From Haematobia irritans (taxonomy: Eukaryota; Arthropoda; Insecta; Diptera; Muscidae): a stretch of 64,000 bases of DNA. Below are positions 47,641 through 58,110 of the stretch, in pieces. The translations under genes were made by a program, and so were the position numbers. Every line of letters starts with the position of its first letter. Position 1 is the first letter of the stretch. The DNA lies in the NCBI RefSeq assembly GCF_050003625.1, contig NC_134400.1, positions 193,655,726 through 193,719,725 of the forward strand. The letters are read 5' to 3'. Below the pieces are notes generated by a model. The model had not been told where the DNA came from. It saw only the letters and a program-made list of their open reading frames with translations, and searched no databases.

Positions 47641-48371
47641 TGCTTGAAACTGAATGCAAAATTTTCATTTAAATAATTGGGATGAAAATTTAAAGATTTT
47701 AGATTTCAAATCAAGGCATTATTTCATCATTGTCTGGCACACTTACAAGAGATGTTTATGATTCCTCTAAAACTCAAACAAAAAATGGTTCTTATAAATT
47801 CAGAATCTGATCTAGTCTTCATAGGTGCATAAAATCTCTTAAAAATAAGCTGAATCATAAATAAAAAAATTAAAGTTTTCAGTATAAAAGTTTTGTTTTT
47901 CTTTATTGTCAAGAAATGAAACAAACATTGCAACTCATTAGTATTGTTTCGCTTTTAATTTAGCTTAAAAATAATTAACATAAATTAAAAAAAAAGATTT
48001 TTTTATTGTTCAATTAAGGCTCATTTTATATACTCTCCCTCTCTTTGATCTTTATTTCTCTTTCTGCTCTGGGTGTAGCCGTTATTTTCTCAGACTCAAT
48101 GACTTATTTTAAATTTTCTCCATAATATACTCTCCTCTATGCAATGAACTTGAAATTAGTTGCAAATTAATAAACAAAAATTTGAATTTCAAATTGTTAT
48201 AATAAAATAACAGAAAATAGGTCATGACAATAGTTTTGTTTTTCCGAAACTAAATTACTGTTCAAAACGCAAAAATATTCATTAAACAAAAATATAATAG
48301 CATACACATAAGAAAAGTCCTCTAAGAATTAAAAGCAAAATCATATATAATCCCATATTTCATTATCCTTT
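47641..48371. other. 3' flank of cuticle-type gene, copy 1
   Basis: AT-rich sequence, collinear with 52496-53219. No other gene is seen. A possible minus-strand polyadenylation signal is not clear-cut. Confidence 0.5.
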
Positions 48372-48788
48372 TCAGTGATGATAGAGGGAATGACCATAAC
48401 TAGCAACTCCATGATGCAGACCATAACCATAAGCGGGTGCAGCTACAACAGCAGGGGCAGCATAGGTTTTATAGATGGGGGCCGCTACAACGGCGGGAGC
48501 AGCATGTACTACTGGAATAGCTTTTGTCGATACCTTATAGGTGTTAGCATAAGAGGTAGCCACTGGTGCGGCATATGCTTTGTAAACAGGAGCAGCTACT
48601 GCATAGGATTTAATGATTGGAGCAGCAGCTACCACGGGAGCAGCATGAACAACGGGTGCAGCATATGATTTAATAACTGGTGCTGCAACCCCGTGATAGG
48701 ATGCCGTGTAGGCGGGAGCTGTTAAAGCCACGCCATGACCAAGATAACCAGCAGAGGCAACAGCGAAAAGGGTAGAGACGAGAGCAAT
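48372..48788 (-). CDS. AAPV-rich secreted cuticle-type protein, exon 2 (copy 1)
   Basis: A structural protein of the insect cuticle is the likely role. The exon starts after a pyrimidine-rich acceptor (TTTTTTTTTTTAG) with IALVSTLFAVASAGYLGHG. This is the rest of a signal peptide with likely cleavage after ASA. Low-complexity repeats follow (SYAAPVVHAAPVVAAAP, KSYAVAAPVYKAYAAP), then HAAPAVVAAPIYKTYAAP and a Gly/His/Tyr end, GYGLHHGVASYGHSLYHH. This layout is typical of short alanine-proline-valine proteins such as the 825-Oak/CG-type cluster in Drosophila. No ATG lies in this exon: residue 20 is Val, encoded by GTG. The initiator must be in a short first exon upstream, which would fall in or beyond the assembly gap. 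It is practically identical to the copy at 53220. Confidence 0.85.
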   Translation of the reverse strand: MALVSTLFAVASAGYLGHGVALTAPAYTASYHGVAAPVIKSYAAPVVHAAPVVAAAPIIKSYAVAAPVYKAYAAPVATSYANTYKVSTKAIPVVHAAPAVVAAPIYKTYAAPAVVAAPAYGYGLHHGVASYGHSLYHH

Positions 48789-48872
48789 CTAAAAAAAAAA
48801 ATAAAAATATAGTTTTTTTTTTAATGTTATCCATCATAACCATCAGACAGGGAAAATGGGTAAAAATGAAAT

Positions 48873-48972
48873 NNNNNNNNNNNNNNNNNNNNNNNNNNNN
48901 NNNNNNNNNNNNNNNNNNNNNNNNNNNNNNNNNNNNNNNNNNNNNNNNNNNNNNNNNNNNNNNNNNNNNNNN
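48873..48972. other. assembly gap of exactly 100 N
   Basis: One hundred Ns, the conventional length for a gap of unknown size. Both edges coincide with the ends of the duplicated segments. Confidence 0.98.
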
Positions 48973-49154
48973 ATGTTTCTTTCGTATAAAAAAACATGTT
49001 TTTCATAGTAACTAAAAAAATTTGATAATAAACTTAGAACTACGTTTTTTTTTAATTTAGTTGATTTTGATTTAATGGTGACGGGGGTATAATAAGTTTG
49101 TCATTCCGTTTGTAACACATCGAAATATCGATTTCCGACTATATAAAGTATATA

Positions 49155-50785
49155 CAGTGAGTCACAGTGAAAATGGCCCACAAGAGTAAATGTAAATATT
49201 TTGAAATTTTATCTCATATTTGGCCAATCAGAAATCCAAATTTTAGTTTTCTCCTAGGTAAATCTAATTAATAACAATATTTGGTGAGTATAAAGTTCAG
49301 GTTTCAGCTATAAATTATTGGAATCAGACATTTAAGAGAAATGTCAGAAATACCATGCCACAGTGAAAATGGCCCACCAAAAGAAATGGCAAAAATATAA
49401 CGGGTTTCTTCCAGCATTTCATCACATTTGCTTTTACCTGTTACATTACATTGTTCTTAGAATATTAAAAGAGCAAACACGCAACAAAGTGGTCGATTAA
49501 AATTTTCTTAAAAAAAAGATAAAACAATCGAAAAATGGGACCTCACACTTCGTTTGAGATGCGAAATTTAATAATAAATCATTTTAAAAACGGCGTAATT
49601 CAAAGGCGAATTGCAGAAATGGTTCAAGTCCCTCGTGGAACCATTAAAAATATAATTAAAAGGTATACCGATGAAAATCGGATCATTGATAAGCCGAGAT
49701 CCAGTTCAAAAAAACTGTTTTCTGACAGAGATGAACGATGGATAGTAAATAAAAATCGATCTAACCCCAAACTAAGTGATCCAAATATTCGAAATTTGGT
49801 GGGCAAACATCTCCAAGTGAATTGCCATGCAGAAACCATCAGAATAGTTCTCCACAGATCAGAATTACATGGACGAATTGCAAGAAAGAAACCGTTCGTA
49901 AGTGCTAAGAATAAGAGAGACCGATTACTATTTGCCCATGCGTATACAGCAAAGGAATTTTCGTTTTGGAAAGATGTTCGTAGATGAGTCGAAATTCAAC
50001 CTTTTTGGGTCAGATGGTAGAAGAAATGTGTGGAGAAAAGCAAACGAAGAACTGCACCCAAAGCATTTACGGCCAACTGTTAAACACGGCGGAGGGCATG
50101 TAATGGTTTTGGGTTCTTGCTCTGCTGCGGGTGTTGGAAATCCTAATTTTTATTGAAGGCAACATGGACAAGATGCAATATCTGTCTATTTTTAATGATA
50201 ATTTGAAGCAAAGTGCGGAAAAGCTGGGCATTGGTAGCTGATTTCATTTTTACCAAGACAACGACCCAAAACATACAGCTCATGTTGTAAAAGAGTCATA
50301 AAAACTCCAGCCCAGTCTCCGGACTTAAATATAATAGAAAATTTGTGGTATAAACTTGAAGTGGAAATTCGTAAATATCATATATCCACCAAGGAAGACT
50401 TGAAGAGAGCATTAATGGAAGAATGGCAAAAAATAAGCCCTTCTTACACAACAAAATTGGTAGAATCCATGCCATGACGCTTAAAATCAGTCGTTAAACA
50501 AAAAGGATTTTCCACTAAATATTAGATATAATTTATTGAATTAAAATATTTAGTTAAACATTTTGGGTCATTTTCACTGTGGCGTGAGTTTTTTTGTTTC
50601 CCTTAAGAACATTTTTGTTTTATGAATTGGTAGAATTTTAAGGTCTTTCTAATATTATATTTAGTTTGTATTTATCTATATTTTAAGAAAATAAAAGAAA
50701 TTGAAATATATATTTGCAAGAAAATGAGGTTTTCATTCTAACAATAAAATTTGTGTGGGTGGGCCATTTTCACTGTGACTCACTG
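49155..50785 (+). mobile_element. Tc1-like (DD34E) element, copy 2
   Basis: 1,631 bp between identical termini CAGTGAGTCACAGTGAAAAT..., inserted at the same TA of the INE-B core as copy 1. It shows what copy 1 looked like before its later insertions. Subterminal CACAGTGAAAATGGCCCACC is also present about 200 bp from the left end. Confidence 0.9.
49535..50477 (+). pseudogene. Tc1-like DD34E transposase, copy 2, frameshifted
   Basis: The first 150 codons are open (HTH region, RRIAEMVQVPRGTIKNIIKR). The frame shifts before MFVDESKFNLFGSDGRRNVW, again after VLGSCSAAGVGNP and at GIGS. FYQDNDPKHTAHVVKE (second Asp) is followed by a roughly 23-bp deletion that removes WLLYNCPRV. QSPDLNIIENLWYKLE (catalytic Glu) and VESMP* end the gene. 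It cannot produce an active transposase. The frameshift at 'FWKDVRR' is shared with copy 1. Confidence 0.88.
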
Positions 50786-52495
50786 TATATATTCTTGATG
50801 AGGGAGAAATTCTAAGACGATATAAGCATGTCCGTCTGTCTGTCTGTTGTAATCACGCTACAGCTTTCAATAATGGCGCTATCGTCCTGAAATTTGGCCT
50901 ATTTAGATTCGTCTTTTTTTTTGCAGGCAGGTCAAGTTCGAAGACGGGCTATATCGGTCGAAGTTTTGATATAGCCCCCATATAGATCGATCTCCCGATT
51001 GTATTTCTTGGGCTTCTAGAATCCGTAGTTTTTACCCAATTTTCCTGAAATTGGAAATCTAGAGGTATTCTGGGAAAATAAACAGGTGTGCCAAAAATGG
51101 TGATTATCGGACCATGTTTTGAAATAGCCCCCATATAGACCGATCTCCCGATGTTACTTCTTGGGCTTCTGGAATCCGTAGTTTTTATCCAATTTACCTG
51201 AAACTTGAAATCTACAAGTATTCTAGGAAAATAAAGAGATGTGCCAAAAATGGTAACTATCGGGCCATGTTTTGGTATAGCCCCAATATAGATCGATCTC
51301 CCGATTTTACTTCTTGGGCTTCTAGAATCCGTAGTTTTTACCCAATTCGCCTGAAATTGAAAATCTAGAGGTATTCTAGGAAAATAAAGAGATGCGCCGA
51401 AAATGGTGATTATCGGTCCATGTTTTGATATAGCCCCCATATAGACCGAGCTCCCGATTTTACTTCTTGGGCTTCTGGAATCCGTAGTTTTTACCAAATT
51501 TGCTTGAAATTGGAAATCTAGAGGTATTGTAGGACCATTAAGACGTGTGTCGAAAATGTTGAGTACCGGTCCATGTTTTGATATAGCCCCCATATAGACC
51601 GATCGCCCGATTTTTCTTCTTGAGCTTCTAGAATCCGTAGTTTTTACCCAATTTGCCTGAAATTGGAAATCTAGAGGTATTCTAGGAAAATAAAGAGATG
51701 CGCTGAAAATGGTGATTATCGGACCATGTTTTGAAATAGCCCCCATATAGACCGATCTCCCGATGTTACTTCTTGGGCTTCTGGAATCCGTAGTTTTTAC
51801 CAAATTTGCTTGAAATTGGAAATCTAGAGGTATTCTAGGAAAATACAGAGATGTGCCAAAAATGGTGACTATCGGGCCATGTTTTGGTTTAGCCCCTATA
51901 TAGGCCGAGCTCCCGATTTTTCTTCTTGGGCTTCTGGAATCCGTAGATTTTACCAAATTTGCTTGAAATTGGAAATCTAGAGGTATTCTAGGAAAATAAA
52001 GAGATGTGCCAAAAATGGTGAGTATCGGTTCATGTTTTGATATAGCCCCCATATAGACCGATCGCCCGATTTTTCTTTTTGGGCTTCTAGAATCCGTAGT
52101 TTTTACCCAATTTGCCTGAAATTGGAAATCTAGAGGTATTCTAGGACCATAAAAGGGTGTGACGAATATATTGAGTACCGGTACAGTTTTTGATATAGCC
52201 CCCTTATAAACCGGCCCTCCGATTTGGGGTCTAGATTCTAGAACTACAATTAAATGTGCTGAAAATTGTATGTATCCTTCCATGTTTGGTATAGCTCCCA
52301 TTACACCGAACTCCCGATTTAATTCCTAGGGTTTCTAGAAATTGTAGTTTTTATCCGATTTACCACAAATTGAAAATATGCTGGCATTTTAGACCCTTAA
52401 CAAAGTGTATATGATTTAGTTTTATCGGTCCATTTGATAAGGCCTCCATATAGACCGATTTCACTTATTGAGGGTATAGAATGCGCACTGATCAT

Positions 52496-53219
52496 GAATA
52501 TTGCTTGAAACTGAATGCTAAATTTTCATTTAAATAATTGGGATGAAAATTTAAAGATTTTAGATTTCAAATCAAGGCGTTATTTCATCATTGTCTTGCC
52601 CACTTACAAGAGATGTTTATGATTCCTCTAAAACTCAAACAAAAAATGCTTCTTATAAATTCAGAATCTGATCTAGTCTTCATAGGTGCATAAAGTCTCT
52701 TAAAAAGAAGCTTAATCATAAATAAAAAGTAAAGTTTTCAGTATAAAAGTTTTGTTTTTCTTTATTGTCAAGAAATGAAACAAACATTGCAACTCATTAG
52801 TATTGTTTCGCTTTTAATTTAGCTTAAAAATAATTAACATAAATTAAAAAAAAAATATTTTTTTATTGTTCAATTAGGGCTCATTTTATATACTCTCCCT
52901 CTCTTTGATCTTTATTTCTCTTTCTGCTCTTGGTGTAGCCGTTATTTTTTCGAACTCAATGACTCATTTTAAATTTTCTCCATAATATACTCTCCTCTTT
53001 GCAATGAACTTGAAATTAATTGCAAATTAATATACAAAAATTTGAATTTATAATTGTTATAATAAAATAACAGAAAATAGGTCATGACAATAGTTTTGTT
53101 TTTCCGAAACTAAATTACTGTTCAAAACGCAAAAATATTCATTAAACAAAAATATAATAGCATACACATAAGAAAAGTCCTCTAAGAATTCAAAGCAAAA
53201 TCATATTTCATTATCCTTT
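52496..53219. other. 3' flank of cuticle-type gene, copy 2
   Basis: Collinear with 47641-48371 with scattered substitutions and small indels. No other gene. Confidence 0.5.
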
Positions 53220-53636
53220 TCAGTGATGATAGAGGGAATGACCATAACTAGCAACTCCATGATGCAGACCATAACCATAAGCGGGTGCAGCTACAACAGC
53301 AGGAGCAGCATAGGTTTTATAGATGGGGGCCGCTACAACGGCGGGAGCAGCATGTACTACTGGAATAGCTTTAGTCGATACCTTATAGGTGTTAGCATAA
53401 GAGGTAGCCACTGGTGCGGCATATGCTTTGTAAACAGGAGCAGCTACTGCATAGGATTTAATGATTGGAGCAGCAGCTACCACGGGAGCAGCATGAACAA
53501 CGGGTGCAGCATAGGATTTAATAACTGGTGCTGCAACCCCGTGATAGGAGGCCGTGTAAGCGGGAGCTGTTAAAGCCACGCCATGACCAAGATAACCAGC
53601 AGAGGCAACAGCGAAAAGGGTAGAGACGAGAGCAAT
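53220..53636 (-). CDS. AAPV-rich secreted cuticle-type protein, exon 2 (copy 2)
   Basis: The encoded 139 residues show no difference from copy 1 in what I compared; nucleotide changes are few and silent. It begins after an acceptor (TTATTTTTTTAG) with IALVSTLFAVASAGYLGHG, the hydrophobic part of a signal peptide. It continues with AAPVV/KSYA repeats to the Gly/His/Tyr-rich terminus. The first exon with the initiator Met should lie to the right, above 53640, but I could not identify it. A 116-codon open frame on the opposite strand is a shadow of the repeats. Confidence 0.85.
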   Translation of the reverse strand: MALVSTLFAVASAGYLGHGVALTAPAYTASYHGVAAPVIKSYAAPVVHAAPVVAAAPIIKSYAVAAPVYKAYAAPVATSYANTYKVSTKAIPVVHAAPAVVAAPIYKTYAAPAVVAAPAYGYGLHHGVASYGHSLYHH

Positions 53637-53713
53637 CTAAAAAAATAACAAAATATTTTTTTTTTAATTTTATCCATCATAACCATCAGACAGGTAAAAT
53701 GGGTAAAAATGAA

Positions 53714-53929
53714 AAAAGTTCTAAAAAAAATAAGCATTAACATCATACAAAATAGTTCAAAATTGTCTAAAATTTCATTATTCTCCCCGAAAAAAGAACG
53801 ATATTTTTTATAGCCGATTTAACTTTATTTTAGTTCATGAAAATTTTTTGATTTTAGTTAAATTTTGTCCAATGTGAGAAATTTTTCTTTAATTCAATTT
53901 TTTTGCTTACTTTAACGATGTGAACTAAG
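53714..53929. other. intergenic, upstream of cuticle copy 2
   Basis: AT-rich stretch where the gene's first exon and promoter might be expected. No convincing ATG-donor pair was found. Confidence 0.4.
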
Positions 53930-54237
53930 AATGAAAAAAAAATGTTTTATAGAAAAATGTTTCTGATCCAATCACGTATTTAATTGGTCCAATTAAATAC
54001 GTTATTGAAATGTCTTCAATCACAGCAATGATGATAATAATTAAAAAATTAATTGATCCAATTAAAAAATTAATATATACTATTAATTTTGTGATCGAAT
54101 TTTTTTTCAATAAAAAAATTGTTGAATCAATTAAATATCTAATTGAATATTTTTATACTCTCCACCATAGGATGGGGGTATATTAACTTTGTCATTCCGT
54201 TTGTAACACATCGAAATATTGCCTAAGGCCCCATAAA

Positions 54238-54390
<153 letters not shown>

Positions 54391-55374
54391 CCTGTCCGCA
54401 CGTCCGTCCGTCTGTTCAAATCACGCTAAGTTTCGAACGAAACAAGCTATCGACGTGAAACTTGGCACAAGTAGTTGCTATGGATGTAGGTCGGATGGTA
54501 TTCCAAATGGGCCATATCGGTCCACTTTTACGTATAGCCCCCATATAAAGGGACCCTCAGATTTGGCTTGCGGAGCCTCTAAGAGAAGCATATTTTATCC
54601 GATCCGGCTGAAATTTGGTACATGGTGTTAGTATATGGTATCTAACAACCATGCAAAAATTGGTCCATATCGGTCCATAATTATATAGCCCCCATATAAA
54701 TCAATCCCCAGATTTGAACTCCGGAACCTCTTGGAGGAGCACAAATCATCCGATCCGGCTGAAATTTAGTACATGGTGTTGGTATATGCTCTCTAACAAC
54801 CATGCAAAAATTGGTCCACATCGGTTCATAATTATATATAGCTCCCATGTAAACCGATCCCCAGATTTGATTTGCGGAGCCTCTTGGATGAACAAAATTC
54901 ATCCGATACGGTTGAAATTTGGAACGTGGTGTTAGAATGTGGTCTCTAACAAACACGCAAGAATTGGTCCATATCGGTCCATAATTATATATAGCCCCCA
55001 TATAAACCGTTTCCCAGATTTGATCTCCGTAGCCTCTTGGAGGAGCAAAATTCATCCGATCTGGTTGAAATTTGCAACGTGGTGTTAGAATGTGGTCTCT
55101 AACAAACACGCAAGAATTGGTCCATATCGGTCCATAATTATATGTAGCCCCCATATAAACCGTTCCCCAGATTTGATATCCGGAGCCTCTTGGAGGAGCA
55201 AAATTCATCCGATCCGGTTGAAATTTGCAACGTGGTGTTAGTATAAGGCCGCTAATATCCATGCCAAAATTGGTCCATATCGGTCTATAGTTATATATAG
55301 CCGAACCCCAATCACACAAAAATTTGTCCATATCGGTTCATATTCATGGTTGCCACTCGAGCCAAAAATAATCT

Positions 55375-55640
55375 ACCAAAATTTTATTTTTATGAAAAAC
55401 ATTGTGAAAATGTTATATCTATAGAAAATTTTGTCAACATTTTATTTCTATAGAAAATTTTGTCAACATTTTATTTCTATAGAAAATTTTGTCAACATTT
55501 TATTTCTATAGAAAATTTTGTCAACATTTTATTTCTATAGAAAATTTTGTCAACATTTTATTTCTATAGAAAATTTTTTCCAAATTTTACTTCTATGGAA
55601 AATGTTGTCAAAATGTTATTTCTATAGAAACTTTAAACTT
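55375..55640. repeat. 30-bp satellite cassette inside INE-A6
   Basis: About nine units (AAAATTTTGTCAACATTTTA, TTTCTATAG), several identical in a row. The cassette lies between the monomers and the unique post-head segment, as in A3-A5. Confidence 0.82.
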
Positions 55641-55940
55641 AATTATACACGTATTTAATCGGCCTTTTTTAATTTAATATATACTACGTATGGACTACCT
55701 TGTAATTTAGAAGGCGATGTTAGGAAGTTTTAAGATACCTTGCCATCAGCAAGTGTTACCGCAACCCAAGTAATTCGATTGTGGATGACAGTCTTCAGTA
55801 GAAGTTTCTACGGAATCCATGGTGGAGGGTACATAAGCTTCGGCCTGGCCGAACTTATGGCCGTATATACTTGTTTAAAACTCAATTAAGACTTTAATTG
55901 GAAAAATGTTCATGAAAATTTTTTTTGCGCATGAACAGGG

Positions 55941-57229
55941 CTACATAAGATTCTCAATTCATGCTCAATGTCTTCACTTTTTCACTAACCATGGCACTCA
56001 AATCGGTTTAAGAGTTTGCGAACCGATACCGAATAAACAAACTAGCGAATAAATAAATAATAAATTTTAATTTAATGTGTTTTTCATTTACATGCCACAT
56101 GCACTGGGAAATGAACTTGATTTTAATTTTTTTACATTACAAATAAACTATACAATATTTGTTCGATGTTTTAAAATTTGTTTATACAATTTTTTCACTA
56201 TTTTTTATTAATAAATTTAATCCTTTGTGTGCGTTTTATATGACTGTTTATTCAAAAAGCGTTTATTCATACATAAATGCTGTATGTGTCTTAAATCTTT
56301 CGCTGTAATGTGTTTGTGTCCTAAGTCTTTCGATATAATTCTCCAAAATCACAAGTTAAACGTGTCACTGATTAATTATTCACTTAAATTCACTTTTTTC
56401 TTCTTATATCTTCTGCTATATCCTTGAATCCTTTAATATCCTTACCAATTTGAACATTTTGTTATGATAATTTTGTGTTTTAATGAATATGGTTTATCTT
56501 AAAGTTATTTACTATTTCAAAGTGTTTGTGTCCTAAGTCTTTCGATATAACTCCACGTAATCACAAGTTAAACGTGTCACTGATTAATTATTCACTTAAA
56601 GTCACTCTTCTCTTCTTATATCATCTGCTATATCCTTGAATCCTTTAATATCCTTACCAATTTGAACATTTTGTTATGATAATTTTGTGTTTTAATGAAT
56701 GTGTTTTATCTTAAAGTTATTTACTATTTGAATGATTATAACAAAAATCCCACAATATTTATAGTTAGCCACCACGTTGGGAAAATCCAAATGAGAAAAG
56801 TGTATACCAACAATCAAAGAAACCGGTGAGCTCTAAGTAAAACTCATACAATTCTATATAGTTAGTTGGTGTCAATGAATGAGAGTTGTTCTTTTTACCA
56901 GTTGGAGTTTAACTATCGTAACAGCAAGTAGCATAAGCAGAAATGTCTTTAATGAGCAAGTGTGATTGTATATGTCTTGCTAACAGTTGAAATGCTAAGT
57001 GGACTAAGTGGAAAAATATATTATGAAAATACATATTTACATATATAGTGAATAGTGAGCAAAAATAGTTACACAAATGACTTGAATATACAAATGAGTG
57101 AGAAAATATATAGAAATGCGTTCAATGTGACCAGAATCCTTCACATTGTGTTCATGTTGGATCACTTAGCTTTCAAGATATGACATCTGTGTGCTATTGA
57201 ATTTGAAATACAATTATTCCAATACCAAA
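55941..57229. other. intergenic with a 210-bp tandem duplication
   Basis: The only clear structure is the doubled segment listed next. No coding exon is supported. Confidence 0.5.
56310..56728. repeat. ~210-bp direct tandem duplication
   Basis: GTGTTTGTGTCCTAAGTCTT to AAAGTTATTTACTATTT occurs at about 56310-56517 and 56522-56728. A partial earlier copy (TATGTGTCTTAAATCTTTCG) lies at 56282. The family is unknown. Confidence 0.85.
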
Positions 57230-57520
57230 AGTTCGAAGTTAAGTCCAATCGACTGAAAACTTTGAGTCAGAATCCATCAATATTTATTTTGGTAGAAATA
57301 GGTTAAGTTCCTGTATAAAGCTAACGCCCGATATGTATTTATATGGACCCATACGTTATTGTTTTATCATGATTTGCATTAAATTTTACACAAGAAATAC
57401 AATTTTCAGTACATTTACAAGGCCAAAATCGATCAAAAATTAGGCATAGCTCCCATACACAAATTGCGTGCAACAAGCACTCATATGACCGCTGCGGCAA
57501 AATCGTAATTACACTCTACA
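57230..57520 (-). mobile_element. degenerate INE-C monomers
   Basis: TAACGCCCGATATGTATTTA, TTGCATTAAATTTTACACA and GGCATAGCTCCCATACACA are decayed C-type monomer sequence. No ends remain. Confidence 0.55.
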
Positions 57521-57839
57521 CTAAAAAAAAAAAACATTCCGTGTCCAAAGATACAGTTGAGACTCGGTTTCCAAAGATAAATTTAGGATTGAAAGGTGGA
57601 AACCTGCGGTCGCCTAAATTTTGTCGACATTTTGGAGTTGTTATGAGAGGTTAATTTTAATGTGCTAACTGTCCACATTTGGGAGGTGTCCGGTTTTCAG
57701 AGTGTCCACAACTAAGAGCTTTCACTATATAATGCAAATAGTTTCATGGTAACTCGCAGAGTATGTGTAGATAATGTCATTTATTTTAAAAGAAACACAT
57801 ATCGAGAATATTAATAGGCAAAATTATCCTGTTTAACTA

Positions 57840-58019
57840 CACACAGAGAAGGAGTATGATCACCTCAAACATGTTTCAAGAGCAAAATGTTATTTTTGTA
57901 TGGTGACCATGTAACATGTTTGTCACTAAAATGTTATTTTCTCGTCAAATCACCACCACCCAAAAATAACATTTTGCTCTTAAAACATGTTTGAGGTGAT
58001 CATATTCCTTCTCTGGGTG
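57840..58019. mobile_element. 180-bp MITE with ~59-bp terminal inverted repeats
   Basis: The left end CACACAGAGAAGGAGTATGA and the right end read inward, CACCCAGAGAAGGAATATGA, continue pairing through ATCACCTCAAACATGTTT and GAGCAAAATGTTATTTTTG. There are about three mismatches in 59 bp. The left flank is TA, the right TT. No coding capacity. It could fold into a hairpin almost along its full length. Confidence 0.85.
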
Positions 58020-58110
58020 TTCAGCTCAAAACTTTTAAAAACTCGAAAACTAGATTTTAACCTTATATCGAAAAAACCGAAAAATCATCTATTCCAATAT
58101 AAAAAAAAAA

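Larger units (their letters stand above)
41699..48872. repeat. duplicated segment, copy 1
   Basis: From ATGTTTCTTTCGTATAAAAA to GGGTAAAAATGAAAT at the gap edge, this segment is collinear with 48973-53713. Both contain the reversed INE-B, a Tc1 element, a flank and a cuticle-type gene. Copy 1 additionally contains the DD41D element (43092-44024), INE-C3 (about 44179-46174) and a 73-bp tandem duplication near 42748-42893. It has about four fewer INE-B monomers. Confidence 0.92.
49075..52495 (-). mobile_element. INE subfamily B (copy B4), interrupted by Tc1
   Basis: Counterpart of B3 with about nine 153-bp monomers, whose open frame reaches 450 codons on the minus strand (50949-52301). The conserved phrase is SVYMGAISKHGPI then PRIPLDFQFQANWVKTTDSR. 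The tail is truncated and there is no head. Confidence 0.8.
48973..53713. repeat. duplicated segment, copy 2
   Basis: Starts immediately after the gap with ATGTTTCTTTCGTATAAAAA and ends at GGGTAAAAATGAAA, the same two points that bound copy 1. It lacks the DD41D and INE-C3 insertions and has lost about 23 bp of the INE-B tail hairpin at 49073 (GATTTAATGGTGACGGGGG). Confidence 0.92.

Noticed and set aside
48375..48668. Opposite-strand open frames over the cuticle exons (also 53223-53573 and 61663-61878)
   Set aside because: Gly/Ser/Tyr shadow of the AAPV codons. The sense strand has the signal peptide, acceptor site and family match.
56760..56790. LTR-retrotransposon primer-binding site (minus strand CCCAACGTGGTGG)
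   Set aside because: Short resemblance only. No LTR pair, polypurine tract or coding region nearby.
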